The translations under genes were made by a program, and so were the position numbers. 64,000 bases of DNA from Chlamydiales bacterium (GTDB lineage: Bacteria; Chlamydiota; Chlamydiia; Chlamydiales; JACKPQ01), in the NCBI GenBank assembly GCA_024233455.1, contig JACKPP010000002.1:248001-312000 (forward strand). The letters are read 5' to 3'. A model generated the notes under the pieces. It saw only the letters and a program-made list of their open reading frames with translations. It was not told the origin of the DNA and ran no database searches. Below, in pieces: positions 52,408-61,927 of this stretch (the first letter of the stretch is position 1; each line of letters begins with the position of its first letter).

Positions 52408-52512
52408 GCGCCCGAGCAAAACCCAATTCCAAATTTTCTCTATAATTGATAATTGATTGAATTATTGCAAGAACTTACAGGTAACAGATATAAGACCCTT
52501 GGCAAAGATTTT

Positions 52513-52683
52513 CTATTCCGACCAATAGACCCAGGGATCACCCAATTCTTCATCTGAATCGGGATATTCTAACAGGCCATACTTGCCGTGAGGCTTTAGG
52601 CAAATATCGCCTGATCCTCCCCACAATGAGCGCAATTCTATAGGGGGCAATTCATCACTGGCAGTAATCGTCAACAAACTCAT
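52513..52683 (-). CDS. small hypothetical protein
   Basis: A 56-residue frame from ATG at 52683 (an upstream ATG at 52713 would add ten residues). Composition is plausible for a protein (LPPIELRSLWGGSGDICLKP, ending EELGDPWVYWSE), and the upstream sequence is AT-rich as for a promoter. No family, no clear ribosome binding site. Could be spurious. Confidence 0.3.
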   Translation of the reverse strand: MSLLTITASDELPPIELRSLWGGSGDICLKPHGKYGLLEYPDSDEELGDPWVYWSE

Positions 52684-52827
52684 ATTTACTATATAAAACA
52701 TATAATTAACCAAATAAACAAAGTTTATTTATTTGTCTAAATATATAATAAACAAATTAAAAAAACCCTAAGTGAGCAAAATTCGTCATTGCCAAGCATT
52801 GAAAAAATCGGTATGATAGAGGCATCT

Positions 52828-55449
52828 ATGGCGTATGATCCAAAAAACACAGAAGAAAAATGGTACTCCTTTTGGGAAGAACAAGGCTATTTTAAAGCTG
52901 ACCCCCACTCGAGCAAGCCCAAATTTTCTCTCGTTATGCCTCCTCCTAACGTCACCGGCCAGCTCCACATGGGACACGCTCTAGTCAGCACACTCCAAGA
53001 CGTCATCGTTCGCTTTAAACGCATGAGCGGCTTTGAGACGTTATGGATACCAGGTACTGATCATGCAGGTATTTCCACCCAGACAGTGGTCGAGCGTCAT
53101 CTGATCCAAACCGAAGGCAAAAGACGCACCGACTACAACCGCGAAGACTTCTTAAAACGCGTCTGGAAGTGGAAAGAAAAGCATCAAGACCACATCCTAA
53201 ATCAGCTACGCAAAGTTGGCTGCTCCTGTGACTGGTCTCGCCTTTGTTTTACTCTTGACGAGGGCGCATCTAACGCAGTCCAAACCGTCTTCACCCAGCT
53301 CCAAAAGCAAAACCTCATCTACCGCGGGGACTACCTAGTCAATTGGGATCCGGTAACCCAAACTGCCTTGGCCGATGATGAAGTTGAATACGAAGACGAA
53401 GACTCCTATCTCTGGCACGTCCGCTACCCTATTGAAGGAACTGACGAGGCCTTGATCATAGCCACGACGCGCCCCGAAACCATCCTCGGTGACACTGCCG
53501 TTGCCGTTGCCCCTGGTGATGAGCGTTATCAGCACCTAGTTGGCAAAATGGTTCGCTTGCCCCTGTCAGAGCGCTTCATTCCCATCATTGAAGATCACCA
53601 CGTCGATCCTGCTTTTGGCACGGGCGCGCTAAAAATCACTCCTGCTCACGATCCCAACGACTACGAAATTGGCCTTCGTCACAATCTACCTATGCTCAAT
53701 ATCATGACCCCTGATGGTAAAATTGAAAGCGGCCCCTACCAAGGGCTAACAATGGCCCAAGCGCGCGCCAAAATCGTCCACGATCTAGGCGACAGCATCA
53801 CCAAAACCGAGCCCCACAAACATCGCGTAGGAGTCTCCTACCGCAGTAAAGCTAAAATTGAACCCTACCTGTCTAAACAATGGTTTTTCAAGCTAAGCGC
53901 CTACCAAGATCAGCTCCGTAACGCTGTCTCCAAAGGGCACGTCCAACTCCAGCCTAAAAGCTGGGAACAAACCTACTTTCACTGGATAGACAATCTGCGC
54001 GACTGGTGTATTTCACGCCAGCTCTGGTGGGGGCATCGCATTCCAGCCTTCGACGAAAACGGAAATCAAGATCCCGATGTGCTCGACACTTGGTTTTCTT
54101 CGGCACTCTGGCCCTTCTCCACTCTTGGCTGGCCTGAAAACACCCCCGAAATGGAAGCTTTCTATCCCAACAGCCTACTCATTACAGGACACGACATTCT
54201 CTTTTTCTGGGTTGCGCGCATGATTCTTATGGGAGAAACCATCACTGGGAAACTCCCCTTTCCCCAAGTATTCCTACACGGCCTTATCTATGGAAAATCC
54301 TACTGGCGCAACTCCCCACACGGCATTCAATACGTGACACAGCAAGAGCGAAAAGCCTATGATCTTGGGCAAAAAACACCTCCAGACGTCCACTCCAAAT
54401 GGGAAAAAATGTCCAAATCTAAGGGCAACGTCATCGATCCGATCGAAATGATCAACACCTACGGCACCGATGCCATGCGCTTTGCCCTTTGTGCTACAAC
54501 CACTGGGGCACCTCAAATCGACTTAGACCTGCGCCGTTTTGAAGAATTCAAAAACTTCATCAACAAAATTTACAATGGATCTAGATTTGTATTCATGAAT
54601 CTGGGCGATAACCTAGATCTGACCGACAACTTACAACTCGAAGACAAATGGATCCTCTCATCTCTTGACTCTGCAATCATCGACATCAATGCCCACTTAG
54701 AATCTCTGGCCTATGACAAAGCTGCCGGGCGCTGCTACGAATTTTTCTGGAATGAATTTTGTGCCTACTACCTAGAAATATGCAAACCTGCACTTTACGC
54801 CAAAGAAAATCACCACAACAAACAAGCAATCTTAGGAATCGTGCTCGTACACGCCTTAGCACTGATGCACCCGATAGCCCCCTTTGTAACCGAAGAGCTT
54901 TTTTCTGAACTCCAGATATCTGGCTCATCAAACAATCCCTACACGCAATCTGCGCAACGTATCCTTGATGCTCCGGCTCTCATCGTTGCCCCCTTTCCTC
55001 AAGCCATTAGCCAAGCCGACACCCAGATCGATGAGCAATTTGAGCATGTGCGCCAGATTATCTATGCCATTCGAAATATCCGGGCCGAAATGCAACTTCC
55101 TCCCAGCATGCCAACTGACATCTACTTCTCAGACGACCAATCTGCCATTGAATACATCATCCGCGCCCTGGTCAAATGCTCTCAAATCCACTACAACAGC
55201 CAAGCTTCGGGATCCATTGCCAAAATCGGCAGTACCACTCTCTATATCCCCTTACCCGAAGAAATGCGCGAAAAAGAAAGACAGCGCATAGAAAAAGAAA
55301 AAGTCAAACTGCAAGCTCAAATTGAAAGTTTAGAAAACAAGCTGGCCAACCCCAGCTTTGCGCAAAAAGCACCCCCTGCTTTAGTTGAGCAAACCCAGGC
55401 CTTACTCTCGGAGCACAAAGCCAAACTCCAATCTTTTGAGTCTGATTAG
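52828..55449 (+). CDS. valS: valyl-tRNA synthetase
   Basis: An 873-residue class I synthetase from the ATG at 52828, preceded by GAGG. Motifs: PPPNVTGQLHMGHALVSTLQ (HIGH), FETLWIPGTDHAGISTQ, editing domain TTRPETILGDTAVAV, WFSSALWPFSTLGWPE, KMSKSKGNVIDPIEMINTYG (KMSKS) and a C-terminal coiled-coil arm (EKVKLQAQIESLENKLANPS). Slightly shorter than E. coli ValS (951). Its last codons are echoed in the spacers of the ankyrin cluster that follows. Confidence 0.96.
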   Translation: MAYDPKNTEEKWYSFWEEQGYFKADPHSSKPKFSLVMPPPNVTGQLHMGHALVSTLQDVIVRFKRMSGFETLWIPGTDHAGISTQTVVERHLIQTEGKRRTDYNREDFLKRVWKWKEKHQDHILNQLRKVGCSCDWSRLCFTLDEGASNAVQTVFTQLQKQNLIYRGDYLVNWDPVTQTALADDEVEYEDEDSYLWHVRYPIEGTDEALIIATTRPETILGDTAVAVAPGDERYQHLVGKMVRLPLSERFIPIIEDHHVDPAFGTGALKITPAHDPNDYEIGLRHNLPMLNIMTPDGKIESGPYQGLTMAQARAKIVHDLGDSITKTEPHKHRVGVSYRSKAKIEPYLSKQWFFKLSAYQDQLRNAVSKGHVQLQPKSWEQTYFHWIDNLRDWCISRQLWWGHRIPAFDENGNQDPDVLDTWFSSALWPFSTLGWPENTPEMEAFYPNSLLITGHDILFFWVARMILMGETITGKLPFPQVFLHGLIYGKSYWRNSPHGIQYVTQQERKAYDLGQKTPPDVHSKWEKMSKSKGNVIDPIEMINTYGTDAMRFALCATTTGAPQIDLDLRRFEEFKNFINKIYNGSRFVFMNLGDNLDLTDNLQLEDKWILSSLDSAIIDINAHLESLAYDKAAGRCYEFFWNEFCAYYLEICKPALYAKENHHNKQAILGIVLVHALALMHPIAPFVTEELFSELQISGSSNNPYTQSAQRILDAPALIVAPFPQAISQADTQIDEQFEHVRQIIYAIRNIRAEMQLPPSMPTDIYFSDDQSAIEYIIRALVKCSQIHYNSQASGSIAKIGSTTLYIPLPEEMREKERQRIEKEKVKLQAQIESLENKLANPSFAQKAPPALVEQTQALLSEHKAKLQSFESD

Positions 55450-55464
55450 CTACAAACTAGAGTT

Positions 55465-56580
55465 TCATTTAGACGCGGCATCTGGCGCGCTTTCCAGCAG
55501 CTTAATCACTTCATCAAACTGTGATTTTTTATCAGCTGCGGCCTTCTCTTTTCCCTCACGTGCCAAGTCAAGCGCTGTTTTACTACCGTTGTATGCTATG
55601 GACGCGTCCGCACCATTACTCAACAACAACTGCACTAAGGCCTCATGGCCAACATGTGCTGCAAAATGTAATGACGTCCATCCACCGTTTCTTTTAGCAT
55701 TTACTTCTGCTCCTTTTGCAAGCAATATTCCAGACACTTTATGATACCCGTTGATGACGGCATAATGTAACGGCGTCATTCCATGGTTGTCTTTAGCATT
55801 TACTTCTACATCGCTGGCCAACAATATTTCGGCCACATTATCATGACCATTCAATGCGGCAATATGTAATGGCGTCATTCCATCTTTAGCCATAGCATTC
55901 ACATCTGCTCCACTGTCCAACAATGTTTTAGCCACTTTATCATGTTCTATCGATGCGGCATAATGTAATGATGTCCACCCACGGTTGTCTTCAGCATTTA
56001 CTTCTACTCCGTTTACTAGCAATGTTTTGGCCACATTATCATGACCGTTCACTACAGCTATATGTAAAGGTGTCCACCCATTGTTTTCTTTAGCGTTCAC
56101 CTTTGCTCTTCTGTCCAACAATATTTTAACCACATTATTATGACTATTCATTGCAGCCATATGTAAAGGCGTCATTCCTTCTTTGATCTTAGCGTTCACA
56201 TCTGCTCTGCTATCCAGCAACGTTTTAGCCACATTATCATGTCCACTCGACGCGGCAAAATGTAAAGGTGTCCATCCACCTTCATACCTAACATTCACAT
56301 CCGCGCCATTTGCCAACAAGCTCTCTACCTCCTTAACATCATCTTTTCCTGCAGCTATAATCAAGTTTAAGTCTCTTATTGATCTCTGCATCTCCAGAAT
56401 TTTGATTCTATAATAGGTAGCAAGACCTAAACCTGCTGTTAAGGAAAGAGCCCCTATAGCAAAGGCTATTGTGGCCCAAGGATGGCGGCGCACAATCGCT
56501 ACAATTTTTGGGTTGACTGAGCCTGTTGTTGCTGGAAGTAACGCCCTGATTGGATAGTTTGCACCTGCAATTGTGATCAT
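55465..56580 (-). CDS. membrane-anchored ankyrin-repeat protein (cluster member 1)
   Basis: A 371-residue protein. The N-terminal ~70 residues are shared by all five cluster members: NYPIRALLPATTGSV, KIVAIVRRHPWATIAFAIG, then one membrane span (about 33-55). Eight or so ankyrin repeats follow (GWTPLHFAASSGHDNVAKTL, GMTPLHMAAMNSHNNVVKIL, GWTSLHYAASIEHDKVAKTL and others). The end reads FDEVIKLLESAPDAASK. It converges with valS with 15 bp between stops. The repeats would lie on one side of the membrane; a host-contact role is inferred. Confidence 0.85.
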   Translation of the reverse strand: MITIAGANYPIRALLPATTGSVNPKIVAIVRRHPWATIAFAIGALSLTAGLGLATYYRIKILEMQRSIRDLNLIIAAGKDDVKEVESLLANGADVNVRYEGGWTPLHFAASSGHDNVAKTLLDSRADVNAKIKEGMTPLHMAAMNSHNNVVKILLDRRAKVNAKENNGWTPLHIAVVNGHDNVAKTLLVNGVEVNAEDNRGWTSLHYAASIEHDKVAKTLLDSGADVNAMAKDGMTPLHIAALNGHDNVAEILLASDVEVNAKDNHGMTPLHYAVINGYHKVSGILLAKGAEVNAKRNGGWTSLHFAAHVGHEALVQLLLSNGADASIAYNGSKTALDLAREGKEKAAADKKSQFDEVIKLLESAPDAASK

Positions 56581-56844
56581 TTTTTGACCTCACCGGTTGG
56601 TAATTTTAGGAAGTTGTAATATATTGCAAAATAAAAGTAAACAGCGGTTACTATTTCACATGCACGATTTCAAAAAAATACCGATTTTTAAATCGAATTG
56701 AAATCCAGAAAAATAAATCACATTATTTAAAAATAAAGTCTACGAAATATTTACTATTTTTGAGATCAGTAATTAAATATTCTGCCCACACCAAACACAA
56801 CCATGGTCCAATCTTTTGAGTCTGATTCGCTACAAACAAGAGTT
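56581..56844. repeat. duplicated intergenic spacer carrying a copy of the valS 3' end
   Basis: AT-rich spacer with no gene. From 56803 it repeats the valS end and the following sequence with few changes (CCAATCTTTTGAGTCTGATT, then GCTACAAAC-AAGAG). The bulk of the spacer is closely repeated at 60207-60469 (ATATTTACTATTTT, GAGATCAGTAATTAAATATT). It is part of the unit that was duplicated to build the ankyrin cluster. Confidence 0.75.
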
Positions 56845-57648
56845 TTATTTATACGCGGCACTTGGTGCGCTTTCCAGCAGCTTAATCACTTTATCAAACT
56901 GTGATTTTTTATCATCTGCTGCCAGCTCATTTTGCTTACGTGCCAAGTCAAGGGCTGTGTTATTGTCATCCTCTGCCATGGATGGATCTGCTTGTTGGTT
57001 CAATAATAACTTCACTACGATCGCGTGACCGTTAAATGCAGCCATATGTAATGGCGTATATCCATCTTCTGTAATCGCGTTTACATCTGCCCGGTTTGCT
57101 AGCAATATTTCGACCACATTATCACGTCCAGCCTGTGCAGCAAGATGAAGTGGCGTCCAGCCATCATTTTCAGTAGCGTTTACCTTTGCTCCATTTTTCA
57201 GCAATATTTCGGCCACCTTATCATATCCTCCCCATGCAACAATATGAAGTGATGTCCAGCCATCATTTTCAGTAGCGTCTACCTCTGCTCCATTTTTCAG
57301 CAATATTTCGGCCACCTTATCATGCCCCCACCATGCAACAATATGAAGAAGTAGATTCAAATTATACGAGGTTTTAACATTCACATCCACGCCACTTGCC
57401 AAGAAGCTCTCTATAGCCTTAACATCACCTTTTCTTGCAGCATCAAAGATGTCTTTCGGCTTGTTTAGCTGGCTGATTCCATAATAGGCAGCAAGACATG
57501 CACTCGCTAAGGACAGAGCCCCTACAGTAAGGCCTATAGCAGCCCAAGGATGGCGCCGCACAATCGCTACCACTTTTTGGGTGACTGAGCCTATTGTCGC
57601 TGGAAGTAACGCTCTGATTGGATAGTTTGCATTTGGAATTGTGATCAT
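56845..57648 (-). CDS. membrane-anchored ankyrin-repeat protein (cluster member 2)
   Basis: A 267-residue paralogue. N-terminal conserved block (NYPIRALLPATIGSVTQKVV, AIVRRHPWAAIGLTVG), membrane span, then LNKPKDIFDAARKGDVKAIE and four to five ankyrin repeats. Two adjacent repeats are nearly identical at protein level (WTSLHIVAWGGYDKVAEILL), indicating recent repeat duplication. Ends FDKVIKLLESAPSAAYK. Upstream is an AT-rich spacer of about 125 bp. Confidence 0.85.
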   Translation of the reverse strand: MITIPNANYPIRALLPATIGSVTQKVVAIVRRHPWAAIGLTVGALSLASACLAAYYGISQLNKPKDIFDAARKGDVKAIESFLASGVDVNVKTSYNLNLLLHIVAWWGHDKVAEILLKNGAEVDATENDGWTSLHIVAWGGYDKVAEILLKNGAKVNATENDGWTPLHLAAQAGRDNVVEILLANRADVNAITEDGYTPLHMAAFNGHAIVVKLLLNQQADPSMAEDDNNTALDLARKQNELAADDKKSQFDKVIKLLESAPSAAYK

Positions 57649-57773
57649 TTTTTAACCTCATTAATTAATAATTGTATAAGATTTTAATATACTACTAAAT
57701 AAAAATCAACTAATAATAAATATTATAAAAATAAGTACAACGTGCTATTTAAAAAATAAATTACTACAAATTA

Positions 57774-58766
57774 TTAAGTCTTCCTTGCCCCCTCCAGTAG
57801 CTCAATCACTTGATCACACCGTGATTTTTCATCAGCTTCTGCCTTCTCTTTTTGCTCACGTGCCAACTTAAGGGCTGCGTGACCACCGTTGTTTGCTATG
57901 GATGAGTCTGCCTTATTTTCTAATAATAACTTCACTAAGGCCAGTTGGCCGTGATAAGCAGCAATATGTAATGGCGTATATCCATTTTTTTGACTAGCGT
58001 TTGAATCGGCTTTCTCTGCCAGTAATATTTCAGCCACACCAGCATGTCCATTCTGTGCAGCAATATGTAGTGATGTCCAGCCATCTTTTTCAGTAGCGTT
58101 CACGTCCGCTTCTCCTTTCAGCAATGCTTTTACCACATTATCACTTCCATTCTGTGCAGCAATATATAATGGCGTACATCCATTTAGGTTCGTTTCATCT
58201 ACTTTTGCTCCATTTGCCAGCAATTTTTTGACCACATTAGCACGCCCACTCTCTGCAGCAATATGCAATGGCGTCCAGCCATCTTGTTGCTTAGCGTTCA
58301 CCTCTGCCCCATTTTCCAGCAATGCTTTTACCACATTATCATATTCAGTCTGAGCAGCAATATGTAATGGCGTCCAGCCACATGGGTTCTTTGCATCTAC
58401 TCCTGCTCCTTTTTTTAGCAGTGTTCCAACCATTTCAAAATATCCATTCTTTGCAGCAATATGTAATGGCGTCCAGCCATTTTTATCCGTAGTATTCACA
58501 TCCACGCCATGTGCCAATAAGCTCTCCACAGCCATAATATCACCTTTTTCTACAGCATCAAAAATGTCCTTAGGCTTTCTTAACTGGCTGATTCCATAAT
58601 GGGCAGCAAGACCCACGCCCGCTGTTATGGATACAGCCCCTATAGTAAGGGTTAAGGCAGCCCAAGGGTGGCGGCGTACCAACGCTACCACTTTTTGGGT
58701 GACGGAGCCTGTTGTTGCTGAAATTAATGCACTGATTTGAAAGTTTGGACCTGTAATTGGGAGCAT
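57774..58766 (-). CDS. membrane-anchored ankyrin-repeat protein (cluster member 3)
   Basis: A 330-residue paralogue with the shared N-terminus (FQISALISATTGSVTQKVVA, RRHPWAALTLTIGA) and one membrane span. The body is the most regular of the cluster: LRKPKDIFDAVEKGDIMAVE followed by about seven ankyrin repeats close to consensus (GWTPLHIAAKNGYFEMVGTL, GWTPLHIAAESGRANVVKKL, GYTPLHIAAYHGQLALVKLL). It ends CDQVIELLEGARKT, lacking the ASK/ASE tail of its relatives. Confidence 0.86.
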   Translation of the reverse strand: MLPITGPNFQISALISATTGSVTQKVVALVRRHPWAALTLTIGAVSITAGVGLAAHYGISQLRKPKDIFDAVEKGDIMAVESLLAHGVDVNTTDKNGWTPLHIAAKNGYFEMVGTLLKKGAGVDAKNPCGWTPLHIAAQTEYDNVVKALLENGAEVNAKQQDGWTPLHIAAESGRANVVKKLLANGAKVDETNLNGCTPLYIAAQNGSDNVVKALLKGEADVNATEKDGWTSLHIAAQNGHAGVAEILLAEKADSNASQKNGYTPLHIAAYHGQLALVKLLLENKADSSIANNGGHAALKLAREQKEKAEADEKSRCDQVIELLEGARKT

Positions 58767-58943
58767 TTATTAACCTCACTAGTTAATGATTTTATAAAAT
58801 TTTAAAATTAACACAACACAAACAAAATATACAAAGCGTATTACATAAAGAATAAATTACCGTAATTTCCTAATTTTTCTTTATTCCCTTAAATAAAAGC
58901 CAAGCTTAGATATTTTGATTCTAATTAGCTACAAGCAAGAGCC

Positions 58944-60206
58944 TTATTCAGACGCGACAGTTGATGCCCCCTCCAGTAGCTCAATTACTTGATCAAACTG
59001 TGATTTTTTATCATCAGCTTTTGCCGTCTCTTTTTGCTGTTTGGCCAAAGCAAGGGCTGTTTGACCCTCGTCGTTTACTATGGACGGGTCTGCATTGTTC
59101 TCTAATAATAACTTCACTACGGCTGCTTTGCCAAGATATGCAGCGACATGTAAGGGTGTGTATTCATCAGGACACTGTGGATCTACTTTTTCTCCCTTCT
59201 CTAGCAATTCTCTGATGACATCAATATGCCCCTGCAATACAGCAAGATGTAGGGGTGTCTCTATATACCCATTCTCTGCAGCAAAATGTAATGGCTTCCA
59301 CTGACAAGTAATCCCAAAATTTACAACCGGTTTGTAGCTCGGCAAGATATTAACCATCTTATCATCAGGCCTCATTGTAGCAAGCGCTAATGACGTCCAT
59401 CCTTTCCCATCCCTTCCTCCCACATTTGCACCTTCTTCCAGAAATGCTTTGACCGCATCAATACTTCTATACGATCCAGATTTGACTAGAGTACTAAAAT
59501 CTGATCTCCCTACTTGACACTCTTGGACCAATGCAGCAAGTTGAGGCCGCTCACCTCTAATAATTTTCTTTAACTCCCCTTCCATGAATGAATTCTCTCC
59601 TGAGGTGACATTCACATGTTCGTTTGGTAGCGGCGACCCATCTTGGTCTGCATCATGTATAACTAATGAATTCTCTCCTGAAGTGATATTCACATGTTCG
59701 TTTGATGGCAGCACTCCATTTGAGTCTGCATCATGTATAACTAACGCATTCTCCTCTAAGGCTTCATTATCATGTTCGTTTGGTGGCGGCGATCTATCTT
59801 CGTCTGCATCATGTATAAATAATGGATTCTCCTCTATGGCATCATTCACATGTTCGTTTGGTAGCTGCGATCTATCATTTATTTCGAACAGATTCCCCTC
59901 TGAGACTTCGTTATCATGTTCGTTTGAAGGCAGCACTCCATTTGAGTCTGCAACATTTGTTGCTAACGCATTCTCCTCTGAGGCTTCTTCACTATCCTCC
60001 GGTTTGTGCTGAGGTTTTGTTAGTTGTCTGACTCCATAATAGGCAGCAAGGCCTAAACTCGCTGTTATGGTTAAAGCCCCCATGGTCAGGACTAAAGCGG
60101 CCCAAGGGTGGCAGCGTACAAACGCTATAACTTTTTGGGTGACCGAGCCTGTTGTTGATGGAATTAACGCCCTCATTTGAGAGCTTGGACCTGTAATTGG
60201 ATGCAT
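58944..60206 (-). CDS. membrane-anchored ankyrin-repeat protein with repeated acidic linker (cluster member 4)
   Basis: A 420-residue paralogue. After the shared N-terminus and membrane span (about 36-58) comes an acidic linker (about 70-205) made of imperfect ~26-residue units of the form NEHxNxxxEENxLxIHDADxDxSPLP. Then come ankyrin repeats, some degenerate (GWTSLALATMRPDDKMVNIL, YIETPLHLAVLQGHIDVIRE, YTPLHVAAYLGKAAVVKLLL). The N-terminal ~130 residues are nearly identical to cluster member 5, so these two result from a recent duplication. Confidence 0.86.
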   Translation of the reverse strand: MHPITGPSSQMRALIPSTTGSVTQKVIAFVRCHPWAALVLTMGALTITASLGLAAYYGVRQLTKPQHKPEDSEEASEENALATNVADSNGVLPSNEHDNEVSEGNLFEINDRSQLPNEHVNDAIEENPLFIHDADEDRSPPPNEHDNEALEENALVIHDADSNGVLPSNEHVNITSGENSLVIHDADQDGSPLPNEHVNVTSGENSFMEGELKKIIRGERPQLAALVQECQVGRSDFSTLVKSGSYRSIDAVKAFLEEGANVGGRDGKGWTSLALATMRPDDKMVNILPSYKPVVNFGITCQWKPLHFAAENGYIETPLHLAVLQGHIDVIRELLEKGEKVDPQCPDEYTPLHVAAYLGKAAVVKLLLENNADPSIVNDEGQTALALAKQQKETAKADDKKSQFDQVIELLEGASTVASE

Positions 60207-60469
60207 TTTTTGACCTCATTGATTGATAATTTTAGAGAGTTGTAATGTATTACAAAATAAAAGTAAACAACAATTACTATTTCACACGCATGGTTTCAAA
60301 AAAAATACCTGTTTTTAAATTGAATTGAAATTCATAAAAAACAAATCTCATCATCTAAAAAAAATATATGAAATATTTACTATTTTGAGATCAGTAATTA
60401 AATATTTCGCCCACACAGAACACAACCATGCTCCAATCTTCTTATTCTGATTAGATACATACAAGAGCC
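60207..60469. repeat. duplicated intergenic spacer, second copy
   Basis: AT-rich spacer without a gene. It aligns along its length with the spacer at 56581-56844 (ACTATTTCACACGCA, GATCAGTAATTAAATATTTC, CACAACCATG) and also ends with a decayed valS tail (CTCCAATCTTCTTATTCTGA at about 60430). Confidence 0.75.
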
Positions 60470-61687
60470 TTATTCAGACGCGACAGTTGATGCCTCCTGC
60501 AGTAGCTCAATTACTTCATCAAACTGTGATTTTTTATCATCTGCTGCCAGCTCTTTTTGCTGTTGGGCCAAGTCAAGGGCTGTTTGACCCTCGTCGTTTA
60601 CTATGGACGGGCCTGCCCTATAATCTAATAATACCTTCACTACGGCTACTTTGCCAAGATATGCAGCGACATGTAAGGGTGTGTATTTTTCAGGACTTTG
60701 TTCATCTACTTTTGCTCCGTTTGCCAGCAATGTTGTGACCATATCAGCATACCCATTCTCTGCAGCAAGATGTAATGGCGTCAACCCATCAGTAATCCCA
60801 AAATTTACATCCACTTTGTAGTCCAGCAAGATTTTAACCACATCACGATTACCACTCGTTGCAGCAAGCGTTAATGGCGTCCATCCTTTCCCATCCCTTC
60901 CATTTACATTTGCACCTTCTTTCAGAATTGCTTTGACCGCTTCAGTATTTCCACACGCTACTGCAACATTCAGCGGCCGTAATCCAAAATTGACTAGAGC
61001 ACTAATATCTGATTTCTCTAACCCCAAATATGTTCTGACCGTTGTAGCATATTGAGTCCATTCATGTTCAATTTCTTCCCTTGAGGGTATATTATTATGT
61101 TCGTTTGGTAGCGGCGATTTATCTTCGTCTGCATCATGTATAACTAATGGATTCTCCTCTATGGCATCATTCACATGTTCGTTTGATGGCAGCACTCCAT
61201 TTGAGTCTGCATCATGTATAACTAACGCATTCTCCTCTAAGGCTTCATTATCATCTTCGTTTGGTAGCGGCGATCTATCTTCGTCTGCATCATGTATAAA
61301 TAATGGATTCTCCTCTATGGCATCATTCACATGTTCGTTTGGTAGCGGCGATCTATCATTTATTTCGAACAGATTCCCCTCTGAGACTTCGTTATCATGT
61401 TCGTTTGAAGGCAGCACTCCATTTGAGTCTGCAACATTTGTTGCTAACGCATTCTCCTCTGAGGCTTCTTCACTATCCTCCGGTTTGTGCTGAGGTTTTG
61501 TTAGTTGTCTGACTCCATAATAGGCAGCAAGGCCTAAACTCGCTGTTATGGTTAAAGCCCCCACGGTCAGGACTAAAGCGGCCCAAGGGTGGCAGCGTAC
61601 TAACGCTATAACTTTTTGGGTGACCGAGCCTGTTGCTGATGGAATTAACGCCCTCATTTGAGAGCTTGGACCTGTAATTGGATGCAT
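60470..61687 (-). CDS. membrane-anchored ankyrin-repeat protein with repeated acidic linker (cluster member 5)
   Basis: A 405-residue sister of member 4. Shared N-terminus (SQMRALIPSATGSVTQKVIA, LVRCHPWAALVLTVGALT), one membrane span, acidic linker with the same NEHxN...IHDAD units in different number and order, then five ankyrin repeats that are better preserved than in member 4 (GWTPLTLAATSGNRDVVKIL, GLTPLHLAAENGYADMVTTL, YTPLHVAAYLGKVAVVKVLL). The end is FDEVIELLQEASTVASE. Confidence 0.86.
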   Translation of the reverse strand: MHPITGPSSQMRALIPSATGSVTQKVIALVRCHPWAALVLTVGALTITASLGLAAYYGVRQLTKPQHKPEDSEEASEENALATNVADSNGVLPSNEHDNEVSEGNLFEINDRSPLPNEHVNDAIEENPLFIHDADEDRSPLPNEDDNEALEENALVIHDADSNGVLPSNEHVNDAIEENPLVIHDADEDKSPLPNEHNNIPSREEIEHEWTQYATTVRTYLGLEKSDISALVNFGLRPLNVAVACGNTEAVKAILKEGANVNGRDGKGWTPLTLAATSGNRDVVKILLDYKVDVNFGITDGLTPLHLAAENGYADMVTTLLANGAKVDEQSPEKYTPLHVAAYLGKVAVVKVLLDYRAGPSIVNDEGQTALDLAQQQKELAADDKKSQFDEVIELLQEASTVASE

Positions 61688-61927
61688 TTTTTGACCTCTT
61701 TGGTTGATAATTTGTAAGGTTTTAATCCATTCAAAAATAAAAGTAAACGTTAATTAATATTTCATACGAACGATTTCAATAACAATCTGCTTTTTTTCAA
61801 GGTCACGGAATTAAATCATATTATTTACAAAATGAAATGTAATTCGAATACGTTAAAAAAAATCAATTCACGTGTTGCATTAAAGGTTAATGTAACCTAA
61901 AAATATTTCACAATTGTTAATCGTTAC

